Origin: an uncultured Lachnospiraceae bacterium
GTDB lineage: Bacteria; Bacillota; Clostridia; Lachnospirales; Lachnospiraceae
Assembly: GCA_902783395.1 (NCBI GenBank)
Contig: CACZRA010000194.1
Coordinates: forward strand, 1-36,223
Direction: 5' to 3'
Length of the DNA stretch: 36,223 bases
The notes below the pieces were generated by a model, which saw only the letters and a program-made list of their open reading frames with translations, had not been told where the DNA came from and ran no database searches. How positions within the stretch are numbered: the first letter of the stretch is position 1; each line of letters starts with the position of its first letter. Shown here in pieces: positions 1 to 10,300 of this stretch. The position numbers were made by a program, and so were the translations under genes.

Positions 1-645
1 CCCTGCTATGTGAATTCAAGGCTTGCGGCACAGGGCATTCCCGTTTCCTGCGAGGTCGATATCTACGGAGTTCTTTCAGAGTATATCGGTACCTGTATCT
101 CCGGTGATGCGGTAACCCTTCTTGATATCAATAATTCCGTACCCAAGGATATGTATAAGGAATCCATCGAGGGCAAGTTCCCTTACGTACATACGGATAC
201 ATTCATGGGATTCCATTGCGGAAATACCTGCTCCTCCAAGATCTGTGATCCTCATCTTTCATATCAGAGGATCATGGCCCGTACCCACCCGAAAGATTGG
301 TGTGACGGTACTCTTGAAGGCGATATCAAGCCCGGAGATATCACATTCTACAGGCTTCAGTCTACGGCAGACGGCAAGCTTCGCGCTTATCTTGCAGAGG
401 GCGAGGTGCTTCCGGTGGCTACTAAGTCCTTCGGATCCATCGGTGTGTTCGCGATCAAGGAAATGGGACGGTTCTACCGTCATGTCCTTATCGGTAAGAA
501 TTATCCTCACCACGGAGCTGTTATGTTCGGTCATTTCGGAAAGGCGCTCTTTGAGGTTTACAAGTATATCGGAGTGGATCTTGGCGAGATCGGATATAAT
601 CAGCCTGCATCCCTTCCCTATCCTTCGGAGAATCCGTATAAATAA
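1..645 (+). CDS. L-fucose isomerase-type protein, C-terminal part (5' end outside window)
   Basis: This is the last 215 codons of a larger gene; the reading frame is open back to base 1 (P-C-Y-V-N-S), so the GTG at 10 is internal and not a start. It resembles the C-terminal half of the L-fucose/L-arabinose isomerase family, cytoplasmic Mn-dependent enzymes that interconvert an aldose and a ketose. The motif CEVDIYG followed by LLDINN puts a Glu and an Asp 24 residues apart, the same spacing as the two acidic metal ligands of E. coli FucI, and the later HHGAVMFGHFG segment offers the third, histidine ligand. Family membership is well supported; the substrate (fucose, arabinose or another sugar) cannot be told from this fragment. 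A strong terminator follows the stop codon. Confidence 0.8.
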   Translation, partial: PCYVNSRLAAQGIPVSCEVDIYGVLSEYIGTCISGDAVTLLDINNSVPKDMYKESIEGKFPYVHTDTFMGFHCGNTCSSKICDPHLSYQRIMARTHPKDWCDGTLEGDIKPGDITFYRLQSTADGKLRAYLAEGEVLPVATKSFGSIGVFAIKEMGRFYRHVLIGKNYPHHGAVMFGHFGKALFEVYKYIGVDLGEIGYNQPASLPYPSENPYK

Positions 646-672
646 TAAGGAATTCAGGATGATAAAACCCGG

Positions 673-706
673 GGCTGCGCGTATGATACGCGCAGCCTTT
701 TGTTTT
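673..706 (+). terminator. Intrinsic terminator after the isomerase gene
   Basis: A 10-bp GC-rich perfect stem (673-682 paired with 688-697, loop ATGAT) is followed directly by TTTTGTTTT. It ends the sugar isomerase transcript and insulates uvrC. Confidence 0.9.
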
Positions 707-707
707 G

Positions 708-716
708 TGGTAAAAT
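708..716 (+). promoter_or_regulatory. Extended -10 promoter for uvrC, possible leaderless start
   Basis: TGG-TAAAAT is a good extended -10 element. It lies 6 bases from the uvrC ATG at 723, so transcription should begin at or next to the start codon. No convincing -35 exists because that position is inside the preceding terminator stem, and no Shine-Dalgarno sequence precedes the ATG. Confidence 0.5.
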
Positions 717-722
717 CTCTGT

Positions 723-2576
723 ATGGGCAAAGAGTTTGATATTGAATCGGAATTAAAAAAACTTCCCAGGTCTCCGGGAGTCTATCTTATGCACGATACG
801 GACGATGTGATCATATACATCGGAAAGGCCGTTAATCTTTTCAACCGGGTTCACTCATATTTCAGAAAAACGACAAAGTCAGAGAAGATAAAAAGGATGG
901 TATCCCAGATCGCATGGTTCGAGTATATACTGACCGATTCCGAGCTGGAAGCGCTTGTTCTTGAAAACAATCTGATAAAGGAGCATCGCCCGAAGTATAA
1001 TACCATGCTCAAGGATGACAAGACTTATCCGTATATTAAGGTAACGGTCAGCGAGCCTTATCCCCGCATATTGTTTTCCAGGACAATGAAGAAGGATAAG
1101 GCAAAATATTTCGGCCCCTATACATCCGGCTACGGCGTAAGGGAGACCATCGAGCTCATCAACAGGATCTACATGCTCAGGACCTGTAACAGAGTGCTTC
1201 CAAGGGACAGGGGGAAGGACAGGCCCTGTCTGAACTATCATCTGAAACAATGCTCCGCCCCGTGCAGAAGCGGCTTTACCGGACAGGATGATAAGGCGTA
1301 CGGAGATAGCGTGAGGGGCGCACTTGAATTTCTTAACGGACAGTATGAACCGGTGATCAACTCACTGCAGGAGAGGATGGAAGCGGCATCCGAAAGACTC
1401 GATTTTGAAAATGCAGCCTCGTACAGGGATCTTATAGAGTCTGTGCGCTCCGTTTCCGAGAAGCAGAAGATAACTGCCCTTGACGGAGAGGACAGGGATG
1501 TCATCGCTCTTAACCGCGACAGGGAGGATGCGGTCGTCGTGATATTTTTCGTCAGAGAGGGAAGGCTTATAGGCAGGGATCATTATGTACTGAGCCACGT
1601 AGCGGGAGATGCAGAGGATGCGGAGGTTATGAATGATTTTCTGGGGCAGTTCTATACAGGTACCCCCTTTGTGCCGAGAGAGATAATGCTCGAGACGGAG
1701 GTAGCGGATAAAGAGATACTGGAGAGCTTTCTTTCCGAAAAGCGCGGAGGAAGGGTTTCGATACTTGTTCCGAAGATAGGACAGAAGGAACGGCTTGTGG
1801 AGCTTGCACATCGTAATGCCGGAATGATACTGGAGAATTCAAAAGAAAGGATCAAACGAGAGGAAGGAAGGACTATAGGAGCCGCAAAGGAGATAGCCGG
1901 ATGGCTGGGGCTTTCTGACGTGAACCGGATGGAATCCTACGATATCTCACATATTTCGGGATTTGATTCTGTCGGGAGTATGGTGGTCTTTGAGAAGGGG
2001 AAGGCTAAAAGATCCGATTACAGAAAATTCCGTCTTTCCTCTGATATAGGAAACAATGATTATGAATCCATGAGGGAAGTGCTGACCAGACGGTTTACCC
2101 ACGAAGCCCGGTCGGAATTTGACAGCTTCAGCCGCTTCCCGGATCTGATACTCATGGACGGAGGGAAGGGGCAGGTGAATATCTGCCTTGAGGTTCTCAG
2201 GGATCTCGGTATAGATATACCTGTTGCCGGCATGGTGAAGGATGACAGACATAAGACACGGGGAATATACTATGATGAAAGGGAGATCCCGATAGATACG
2301 CATTCGGAGGGATTTAAGCTGGCAGTACGTATTCAGGACGAGGTTCACAGATTTGCGATCGAGTATCACCGTTCTTTAAGATCTGTGAGCCAGGTGCATT
2401 CTGTCCTCGATGATATACCGGGAATAGGGCCTGCCAGAAGAAAGGCTCTCATGAGACATTTCGGAGAAATAGAAAGGATACGTGAAGCGGATATGGATGA
2501 GCTTTCAAAGGTAGAAGGAATGAATGCAAAGGCAGCGGCCGCAGTAGAGGAGTTCTTCAGGGATAAGGAAAAATGA
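723..2576 (+). CDS. uvrC: UvrABC excinuclease subunit C
   Basis: UvrC makes the two incisions flanking a DNA lesion after UvrAB has verified it. All expected parts are present in 617 residues, a normal length: an N-terminal GIY-YIG nuclease (GVYLM at 19-23, YIGKA at 32-36), a UVR motif near 205-245 that binds UvrB, a central RNase H-like nuclease with acidic residues in YDISH (D407) and LMDGGKGQ (D479), and a C-terminal helix-hairpin-helix pair (about 560-610) for DNA binding. The start fits the family because SPGVYLM lies about 17 residues in. There is no ribosome-binding site and an extended -10 box sits immediately upstream, suggesting a leaderless message. The stop codon overlaps the next gene by 4 bases. 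Confidence 0.97.
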   Translation: MGKEFDIESELKKLPRSPGVYLMHDTDDVIIYIGKAVNLFNRVHSYFRKTTKSEKIKRMVSQIAWFEYILTDSELEALVLENNLIKEHRPKYNTMLKDDKTYPYIKVTVSEPYPRILFSRTMKKDKAKYFGPYTSGYGVRETIELINRIYMLRTCNRVLPRDRGKDRPCLNYHLKQCSAPCRSGFTGQDDKAYGDSVRGALEFLNGQYEPVINSLQERMEAASERLDFENAASYRDLIESVRSVSEKQKITALDGEDRDVIALNRDREDAVVVIFFVREGRLIGRDHYVLSHVAGDAEDAEVMNDFLGQFYTGTPFVPREIMLETEVADKEILESFLSEKRGGRVSILVPKIGQKERLVELAHRNAGMILENSKERIKREEGRTIGAAKEIAGWLGLSDVNRMESYDISHISGFDSVGSMVVFEKGKAKRSDYRKFRLSSDIGNNDYESMREVLTRRFTHEARSEFDSFSRFPDLILMDGGKGQVNICLEVLRDLGIDIPVAGMVKDDRHKTRGIYYDEREIPIDTHSEGFKLAVRIQDEVHRFAIEYHRSLRSVSQVHSVLDDIPGIGPARRKALMRHFGEIERIREADMDELSKVEGMNAKAAAAVEEFFRDKEK

Positions 2577-3616
2577 TCTTCTGGATCTTTCTTGCATCAG
2601 CTTTTGCCTGGCTTATCGTGATGCTTACAGAGCGCCGAACGGTTTTGAGCGGTTTTCTTCTGCTGCTTACCGGTTTTTTGCTCGGAAGCTTCATTATATC
2701 GGAGGCTGTCAGAAGGCCGGAATGGTTTTCCGAGCATCTTTTGTTCCATATCCTTCTCGATATCGAGCTTATATTCCTTTCTGTCCTGCTGATAGCGTAT
2801 CCGCTTGTGCTGATACCCGTATTTCTCATAGGCGGTCTTGTGATAATGAAAAAGGAGGGAGTAAGGTTCAGGAACGGGCTGTCCATAGGTCTCGCGGCAT
2901 TGCTTATCCTGTTTGAGACGATATACCCCATGGTTTTTGATGTCACGGCTCCGGGCCTTCCGATGTGGATATACTGGTATATGACGATCATTTCAATGTA
3001 TTTCGTCATACAGCTTGCTTCCTTCTGGCTGTCCGATGTACTGAATCTGATCCATATAAAAAAGAATAAGGGAATACGTTATGTCGTGGTCCTTGGGGCG
3101 GGACTTTCCGGAGAAAAGCCTACTCCGCTGCTGAGATCCAGGATTGACAGGGGGATCGAGGTATACAGAAATAATCCGGGCGCAAAGCTCGTCATGTCCG
3201 GAGGCCAGGGTAAGGATGAGCTTCTTCCCGAAAGCTATGCGATGGCTGACTATGCCGTGTCTGTCGGAGTGCCGGATGAAGATATCATAAGGGAGGCCGG
3301 GTCGAAGAATACGGATGAGAATATACGGTTTTCCTATGAAATGATAAAGGAAGACAGCGGGGATGAGCCTGCCGGAAAAAGGGTCTCCGACATTGCAGTC
3401 GTTACAAGCTCATACCATGTGATGCGGGCTCTTCTTATAGCAAGACGTCAGCATGTAAAATGCATAGGCTACGGAGCAAGGACGAAGCTGTATTTTTCAT
3501 TAAACGCCATGCTGAGGGAATACGCGGGTTATTTCAGGGATACCCGGATCACAAGGATAGTTCATATCCTTATAGTAACGATATTGTATGTCATGTTCAT
3601 AATAAGCCGGACCTGA
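2573..3616 (+). CDS. YdcF/SanA-like (DUF218) membrane protein
   Basis: This 347-residue protein has about five hydrophobic segments in its first 160 residues, then a DUF218 (YdcF/ElyC/SanA) domain at roughly 168-320, and a last hydrophobic helix at the C-terminus. The domain is recognised by VVLGAGLSGEKPTPLLRSR, the LVMSGGQG loop, the acidic E-SYAMADYA stretch and the NTDEN motif. Family members act in envelope or cell-wall-lipid processes, but the reaction is generally unknown. The ATG overlaps the uvrC stop (ATGA), so the two are translationally coupled, with AAGGA just upstream. It converges on the following minus-strand gene, their stop codons only 9 bases apart, and I find no clear terminator between them. 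Confidence 0.85.
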   Translation: MIFWIFLASAFAWLIVMLTERRTVLSGFLLLLTGFLLGSFIISEAVRRPEWFSEHLLFHILLDIELIFLSVLLIAYPLVLIPVFLIGGLVIMKKEGVRFRNGLSIGLAALLILFETIYPMVFDVTAPGLPMWIYWYMTIISMYFVIQLASFWLSDVLNLIHIKKNKGIRYVVVLGAGLSGEKPTPLLRSRIDRGIEVYRNNPGAKLVMSGGQGKDELLPESYAMADYAVSVGVPDEDIIREAGSKNTDENIRFSYEMIKEDSGDEPAGKRVSDIAVVTSSYHVMRALLIARRQHVKCIGYGARTKLYFSLNAMLREYAGYFRDTRITRIVHILIVTILYVMFIISRT

Positions 3617-3625
3617 GGCCGGACT

Positions 3626-6600
3626 CTACTTCATTGTATCGTCAGTGATCATTGCCCGTACGGTATCATTCAGATCCCGGACCAGTGCGTTCATGCTGTC
3701 CTCGGAATAAAGATTGCCGTGATAATCTATTTTCCAGATAATATCCCCGCTTTTTTTCTGGACGGGCTGCACTATCAGTTTTATACTTTCGTAGACCGTC
3801 CTTTCCTGCAGAGAGATCACTTTGATCTTATGGCCGTCCATCTCGTATTCCTCAGGAGAATAAGGCTGATACAGGTAGACTATGTCAAGAGCATTGGGAT
3901 ACTTTTCGAAAATGCTCATAATGGGCATGATAGGAAACGTCTGTACATTGAGCAGCATTCTGTCAATCTCTCTTAAATACTCTTTACATGAGGTGTGCTT
4001 TCCGGGATTACAGAAAGCCTCAAGAGCAGTGGCTATATAGCCGATCGAGTTTGAGAGACGGGAATCATTCCGTCCGCTGTATCCAAAGGAGAAAGCGATG
4101 CTTTCTCGCTTCGTATGACCGGCGAGTACGATCCCGAGAGCTCCCGCTAAAAGGGTGCTTTCCGTAAGCCGGTTTTTTGTACAGTATTCCTTAAGCTCAC
4201 TTCCGCTTACGGAAAGAGGGCTGTCAAGGTATGCCGGTCTCCATTTTTCCTCGTTTTTATCAGGAGGGAACGTAACTGCACCTCCCACATTGTCAAAGAT
4301 CTTCATATACATATCCGTGCAGATCTTTCCGGCTTTTGTATCCCAGAAGCCTGAGAGGAATTCTCCGTATTCCAATGCGGTAAGCTGTTCCGGTTCAGGT
4401 TCTTTTCCCTCATAGGCGGCAATGATGTCCTCTATGATGATAGAGATCGAGGCGCCGTCGGAATTCAGATGATTGTAATCGGTAAAAAGATACTTTTTAG
4501 AAGGAGTTTCTATGATCTCGAATTTAAAAAGCCATTTACCGTCGGGTGGCAGCGGGGTGCACAGCTCATGTATCCTGCTGTCAAGCCCGGAATCATCTAT
4601 AAAGGAAACCCGGATATCATAATCTCTGAAATCATCCTGGGGAATCTGATACAGCTCGTTTTCTTCATCGGGCTCAAGGCGTAGCGTCAGTCCCGGATGA
4701 ACGGCCATGGTCTTATATACAGCCTCCCTGAGACGGCCGGTGTCTACATCTTTATCCATTTCATAAAGGGTCGGAAGATCCAATTCATTTCCGCCGGCTT
4801 TAGCCTCGTTATATCCGGTGATCTGTCTCTCGGTAGCGTGGTATCTATCCAGCTTTCCCGTTTTCTTTAGTTTGGGGGCGGAGCTTATGAACTGTTCCAG
4901 ATCCATGATCGTCGGATGCTGAACAAAGTCACCGATATTTATGGCAATATTGAATTCGCTCCCTATCAGTGAGATGAAAAGCATAATGTCAAGCGATGAA
5001 AGACCGCCGTCGGGAAGATTCTGGTCAATGCCGAACGCTCTGTCTTCTATAACGGAATTCAGGAGCTTAAGAAGCGTCTCCTGGGTTTCTGTTTCCGGTC
5101 CGCGCAGCTGCTCATCCTTCACCTCATGCTGCGGTATCGGAAGAGCTTTACGATTTGCTTTTTTATTCTCCGTCATAGGCATTTCGTCAAGTTTCATGTA
5201 AATATCGGGGAGCATGTAATGTGCCAGATGCTCTTTGGCGTAGGTCCGGATCTCTGATTCCGCAACACCCTTTTCCGATGTGTAATAGAGGCAGAGGTAA
5301 CGGCCTTCAATAGCGGCGGCAACGCAGATGTCTATGCCGTCCATACCGTTCATTACAGATTCGACTTCTCCCAGTTCGATACGCAGACCTCTTATTTTAA
5401 CCTGAAAATCCTTCCTGCCGAAGGATTCGATCTCATTGTCGCTGTTTATCCTGCAGAGATCGCCGCTTTTGTAAGCTCTCATGCCCTTGTATCCTATAAA
5501 TAATTCAGCCGTTTTTTCCGGAAGATTGATATAGCCCCTGCCCACGCATTTGCCTGCTATGAGAAGCTCTCCTGTCTCACCCTTCGGCAGTTCATTTCCC
5601 TGCTCGTCTATGACGGTTACTTCGACATTTGTATGAGGGAACCCTATCGTGATGTTCTCAGCGCTCTGAAGTATCTTAGTGGTGCATATTATGGTCGTCT
5701 CGGTCGGACCATAGCTGTTTAATATGGCGACATCGGGATTGTATTCCCTGATGCGTGTATAAAGAGCCGGGAGGAAGGGCTCAGCACAGAAAACCACAGC
5801 CTTAAGTCCGGCGATCGCTTTGTCTACTCCGTTAAGCTTCATCATGCCCGAAAGGTAGCTGGGAGTGAAAACAGCTCCGTCCACATGATTGTCAACCATG
5901 AGCTTTATGAGCTTTGCAGGATTTGCGATCTCATCAAATAAGGCAAATACAGATGTGTGGCCGGTCACAAGAGGGATGTACTCTTCCATTACGGAGACAT
6001 CAAAAGTCATCTGGGCCATGGCAAGGCTTCGGGTGCTCTTTCCGGCAAGTTCCGTAAATCCCGGGTTGTCCGGAGCGTCTATGAGAAAATTGCTAAGGTT
6101 TCCATGCTCAAGCATTACACCCTTTGGCTTGCCTGTGGAGCCGGAGGTGTACTTTACATAGCAGAGATCCCCGGGATATATGACGGTGTCGGGGTTCTGT
6201 ATTTCCATGCTGCTCAATATATGTTCAAAGAAAAGCGGCCTTTTCTGAAGTCTGTCCACAAACAGCTCAAGTCTGTCATATACCGTGTCCAGGGAGGATA
6301 TGATGAATTTTGCCCCGGAATCTTTATATATATACTCGATCCTTTCATCAGGATATCTTGGATTGACTACCGCATATGCACAGCCGGCCTTAAGGGCTCC
6401 TATAGTGGCTGCATATATCTCTATGCCTCTTTCCAGCAGTATGCAGACGATGTCATCCGGGCCGGCATCCATATTGATAAGGGTGTTTGCGATCTTATTT
6501 GCCGATTCGTTGAGCTCTTTATACGAATATGATCCCTTTGAGGATACTACCGCGGGATGTCCGGGGTGGAGCTCTGCCTGTTTCTCAAACATCCTGGTAA

Positions 6601-6997
6601 CGGGAACAAAGTCGGAAGGGAGAGTATGCCGGCGGTCTGTTCTGCTGCCGGCTGTCGAAGGAATATCCGGTCCTCCGGTTTTTTCTTCCCCCTTCAGCTC
6701 GATCCCCAATACATCCTCCAGACCGGTAATGCTTATCACATCATATACACTGTCGGATACATTCAGGATGCGCAGATCTTTAACTCTTTTTTTTAATTCC
6801 AGCAGGATCCTGATCCCGGCTGATGAGATAAACGCAAGCTTGTCGGCATCTATTATTATCCTGTCTATGGAAGAACCGCTGTTTTCAGTATCTGCTATAT
6901 ATTCAAAGATCCTGTCGTATGCAGCTTCTGCGGTGTCATAGTCCAGTTTTTTATCAAGTATGATGCTGAATAATCCTTCACTGTATCCGAGCTTCAT
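3626..6997 (-). CDS. STAS domain fused to a one-module NRPS (adenylation-carrier-condensation)
   Basis: The 1123-residue product has an unusual domain order. Residues 1-105 form a STAS domain like SpoIIAA/RsbV anti-sigma antagonists; FISSAGIR (57-64) carries the serine (S59) matching their phosphorylation site. Residues 133-620 form an AMP-forming adenylation domain: YTSGSTGKPKG (283-293), FDVSV (332-336, with the Asp that binds an amino-acid amine), NSYGPTETT (428-435), YKSGDL, GRKDFQVKIRGLRIELGE, and a final Lys in NKKANRKAL. Residues 637-706 form a carrier domain with GGLSSLD, Ser668 being the probable phosphopantetheine site. Residues 713-1123 resemble a condensation domain with NHLNSDG (842-848), a variant of HHxxxDG that keeps the second His. 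No thioesterase is present. I chose the ATG at 6997 over the in-frame ATGs at 7021, 7018 and 7009 because only it has GGAGGG directly upstream and it begins the STAS fold (MKLGYSEG). The substrate is unknown. Confidence 0.88.
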   Translation of the reverse strand: MKLGYSEGLFSIILDKKLDYDTAEAAYDRIFEYIADTENSGSSIDRIIIDADKLAFISSAGIRILLELKKRVKDLRILNVSDSVYDVISITGLEDVLGIELKGEEKTGGPDIPSTAGSRTDRRHTLPSDFVPVTRMFEKQAELHPGHPAVVSSKGSYSYKELNESANKIANTLINMDAGPDDIVCILLERGIEIYAATIGALKAGCAYAVVNPRYPDERIEYIYKDSGAKFIISSLDTVYDRLELFVDRLQKRPLFFEHILSSMEIQNPDTVIYPGDLCYVKYTSGSTGKPKGVMLEHGNLSNFLIDAPDNPGFTELAGKSTRSLAMAQMTFDVSVMEEYIPLVTGHTSVFALFDEIANPAKLIKLMVDNHVDGAVFTPSYLSGMMKLNGVDKAIAGLKAVVFCAEPFLPALYTRIREYNPDVAILNSYGPTETTIICTTKILQSAENITIGFPHTNVEVTVIDEQGNELPKGETGELLIAGKCVGRGYINLPEKTAELFIGYKGMRAYKSGDLCRINSDNEIESFGRKDFQVKIRGLRIELGEVESVMNGMDGIDICVAAAIEGRYLCLYYTSEKGVAESEIRTYAKEHLAHYMLPDIYMKLDEMPMTENKKANRKALPIPQHEVKDEQLRGPETETQETLLKLLNSVIEDRAFGIDQNLPDGGLSSLDIMLFISLIGSEFNIAINIGDFVQHPTIMDLEQFISSAPKLKKTGKLDRYHATERQITGYNEAKAGGNELDLPTLYEMDKDVDTGRLREAVYKTMAVHPGLTLRLEPDEENELYQIPQDDFRDYDIRVSFIDDSGLDSRIHELCTPLPPDGKWLFKFEIIETPSKKYLFTDYNHLNSDGASISIIIEDIIAAYEGKEPEPEQLTALEYGEFLSGFWDTKAGKICTDMYMKIFDNVGGAVTFPPDKNEEKWRPAYLDSPLSVSGSELKEYCTKNRLTESTLLAGALGIVLAGHTKRESIAFSFGYSGRNDSRLSNSIGYIATALEAFCNPGKHTSCKEYLREIDRMLLNVQTFPIMPIMSIFEKYPNALDIVYLYQPYSPEEYEMDGHKIKVISLQERTVYESIKLIVQPVQKKSGDIIWKIDYHGNLYSEDSMNALVRDLNDTVRAMITDDTMK

Positions 6998-7055
6998 TTT
7001 TCCCTCCATACGCCGCATCATTCGCGGTGATCATCGTTTCGCTTTAGTTTCGAGA

Positions 7056-7064
7056 ATTTTACCA
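7056..7064 (-). promoter_or_regulatory. Extended -10 promoter for the STAS-NRPS gene
   Basis: On the minus strand this reads TGG-TAAAAT, the same extended -10 box as in front of uvrC. A start site near 7049 would give a leader of about 50 nt. The -35 region is poor. Confidence 0.45.
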
Positions 7065-7169
7065 TAACTGGCGTAAATATGAAAGAACTCATCCCATATA
7101 TTGAGCATTCCGGAGTGGAAAAACTGTTTTGCCACAAAATGTAGTCGTACTGTTCGAAAAATATTTTTT

Positions 7170-7198
7170 TTGACAAATCCGTCATTTATTCGTATATA
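7170..7198 (+). promoter_or_regulatory. Sigma-A type promoter for the surface-protein gene
   Basis: A perfect TTGACA (7170-7175) lies 17 bases from TATATA (7193-7198), close to the housekeeping consensus. The start site would be near 7205, giving a leader of about 100 nt before the ATG at 7308. Confidence 0.75.
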
Positions 7199-7307
7199 TA
7201 AGCAGACGATATTGTGTCTTTCTGACACATTGTCTTGAAAATATATATGGTGATAACTGTATCATGTTGATCAACCGGATCAAGAAACAAAGGAGGAAAA
7301 GCAGATT

Positions 7308-10300
7308 ATGAAGAAGAAAAAAACGATATCACTGATACTGGCTATCGTGCTCTCGTTTGCGGTATTCATACAGAATATCCAGGCGATAAGGACAGTCAGA
7401 GCCGCAGAGCCCGACTATGGATACGGCGACTTCGACGATGACGGTGACGGCGACGATGGCAGTGGCGGATATGATGAAGAGGCCAGCAGGGCAGCGGCAG
7501 AGCAGGCGAGCCGTGAGGCTGCGGAGCAGGCGAGCCGTGAAAAGGCAGAAGAGGCCAGCAGAGCGGCAGAGCAGGCAAGCAAAGAGGCTGCAGAAGCTGA
7601 GGAGGCGCGTAAGAAGCAGGAGGCGATGGACAAGATCGCAAAGGAAAACGAAGAAGCCCAGAAACAGCAGTCACAGGATGATGCGGCCAAGGCAGCTCAG
7701 GAGCTTGCGGACAAGAAAACACAGGAAGCGGAAAAAGCAGCCAGCGGAAGTGATAATGATAAAAACCAGAAGGTTTATAAGATAAATGCATCTCCGGCAT
7801 CCATCAATTTCGGAGAAGCACCTGCCGGAGGAGACAGGCCGGTATATACCGTTCAGGTAAATAACGTGGGTACGGAAGCAGTGGATTTTGATTTTTCTTT
7901 CGGATCAAACACAGGTGCGTTTACCTGTACGCTGAACGGGATAACGGATGGCAATTCTTACAATATCGCTAAGAACGGAGCTGCCATATTCCAGGTTTCG
8001 ATGAAGAATAACCTTTCGGTGGGAACATATACGGATTCACTTGTATTCAGAGTGACAACACCCGGAGCTCCGGCGTGCAGCTCTACAGTCTCTCTTAAGG
8101 GAACGGTGGAATCAGCACAGTCAAAGATAAAGAGCGTATCCGTAAGTCCTCAGAACTATAAGCTTTCGGTAGGGGACAATTATCAGTTCACCGCCACGGT
8201 AAAGGATGCCGACGGTGAGACAAAGGGTGTCAGCCAGGATGTTTCCTGGGAGGTAAGAGGAGCTAGATCGGGAGCGACTGATATTTCTTCAAGCGGTGTG
8301 CTCTCAATAGCCAGGGATGAGTCGTCTTCATCCCTTACGGTTTATGCTTTCTCAATGGATGCTCCGTCGGTGTACGGTACATCGAATGTAATACCTCAGA
8401 GGAGCGGATATAATGTCAGCGTAGCATCAGATCCAAAGGACGGAGGAACGGTAACAGGCGGAGGTTCCGTACCTGAAGGTGGATCGGTGACCCTTACGGC
8501 GATACCTAACAAGAATTATTCATTCGTAGGCTGGATAAGAGACGGCCAGAAGGTATCGACCGCAACAAACTATACGATAGACGACATATATTCAAGCATA
8601 GGCGTTACCGCAAAGTTTGACAGAAAATATGTGACCATTGATCTTGACAGGAATAATGATGACGGCGGAAAGGTTTCCGGCGGAGGCAAGATCAAATACG
8701 GAGACAGCACCACGATCACCGCAAAGGCAAATGACGGTTATGTATTTACCGGCTGGAAGGAAGACGGAAGCATCATAAGCAAGGACGCTTCCCTTAAGCT
8801 GAAGGACTGCAAGGAGGACCGCAAGATAAAGGGAATGTTTGAGAGAACGTCCCATACGATCACCTTATATGCCAGTCCTGCAGAGGGAGGAAAGGTATCC
8901 GGAGGAGGCACTTTCTCCATAAACCAGGGAACTACCGTGACTGCTACACCTAATTCCGGCTACACGTTTGTAGGCTGGGAGGTAAACGGACAGATCGTAA
9001 ACAGAAATGCAAAGGTAAAGATAGACAGACTGGAGGAAGATTACAAATGTACCGCTATCTTCATAAAGACAGGTATCACGTCATATGAGATATCGGCAGG
9101 AGTCGCGACCACAGGCGGTTCCATCAGTCCCAGCGGAAAGCGTACGGTTGCCCAGGGACAGAATATAACCTACACGATAGTCCCTAAGGCGGGATATGCT
9201 ATACTTGCTGTAGCCGTGGACAATGTACAGGTGGGACCGGTAAGCTCATATACTTTCTCCAATGTACAGTCTAACCATACGATAGCAGCAGCCTTCCTTC
9301 TTACCGATGCAGGAAAGGCCAAGGGTGCTTCGACTCAGTCCACTAAAGTGGAGAAGAAGCAGAAGACCCCTGAAAATACGGCCAGTTCAAACTCAACCGT
9401 AACCATAGACGATGCTCTTTCAGGTGAAGGCGGAGACGATTATGTGGAGGAAATGCATGATATTGACACCCTGCCGGTTCCCACCGATGAAGAGCTCGGA
9501 GTGACTGAGGAGGACTCATTCTACTCAGATGTGGCGGGCATGCTCGGTGTATCGCAGGAAGAAGCACGTGAGATGGCAATGTCAGGAGACAGGAGCCAGA
9601 TAGCAAGGGCAGCATTCTACGCGGGAGCACTTGATGCGTCTGCCGAGAACGAACTGGAACCTAAGAATATGAACGGTGTGGATTATTCATCGATGACTTC
9701 GGAAGAACTGATGCAGCTGCCTGAGGAAGAGATCTATCCCAGCTATACCAATCTGGATGTGGTAGTCGAAAACCTGCTGACAACAGATGACATGGTAGCA
9801 CTGGTCGACGGCGGAACAGAGAGCGTTGCGATAAGCCTTACGAAGCTCGGAAAATATGACGTACCTCCTTCGGATGAACAGGTGATAAAGAAGAACGCTG
9901 TAGGACAGAAGCCGCTTCAGTACTTTGATCTGTCGATGCTTAAGACGGTAAACGGCTATACGGATAATGTACATGAGATTGGCGATACCCTTGAGATCGT
10001 TATTGAAATACCGGACGAGATCTATAAGGCCGGAAAAACATATTCCGTTCTCAGGGTGCATGAAGGAGAGCTCAAGGTACTGCCGGATCTGGATGATAAT
10101 CCTAAGACGATAACATTCAGGACAGACCGCTTCTCATCCTATGCCATAGCCCAGGAAGTAGCGTCAAGCAAACAGATGGTCATATGGTTCTCGCTCGGAG
10201 CACTCATTGCTCTGCTTATAGGCCTCACCTGCTTCCTTATCCTGATCATACATCAGGCAAAGATGAGGAAGGAAAGAAGACGTATCCGTGCTGAGCAGCG

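Larger units (their letters stand above)
6998..7307. promoter_or_regulatory. Divergent intergenic regulatory region
   Basis: This AT-rich 310-bp gap separates the minus-strand STAS-NRPS gene from the plus-strand surface-protein gene. It holds one promoter in each direction (listed separately). The transcribed leaders are about 50 nt (minus) and 100 nt (plus). I see no further gene and no recognisable riboswitch. Confidence 0.7.

Noticed and set aside
122..739. Plus-strand frame overlapping the isomerase fragment in another phase
   Set aside because: It runs through the terminator and into uvrC and has no recognisable domain, whereas the isomerase frame has conserved metal ligands.
3606..3625. 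Bidirectional terminator between the converging YdcF-like and STAS-NRPS genes
   Set aside because: The repeated GCCGGAC is a direct repeat, not an inverted one; only a 4-bp stem could form and there is no U-tract.
7396..7800. Minus-strand frames opposite the coiled-coil region of the surface protein
   Set aside because: They arise from the low-complexity repeat and have no ribosome-binding site or known similarity.
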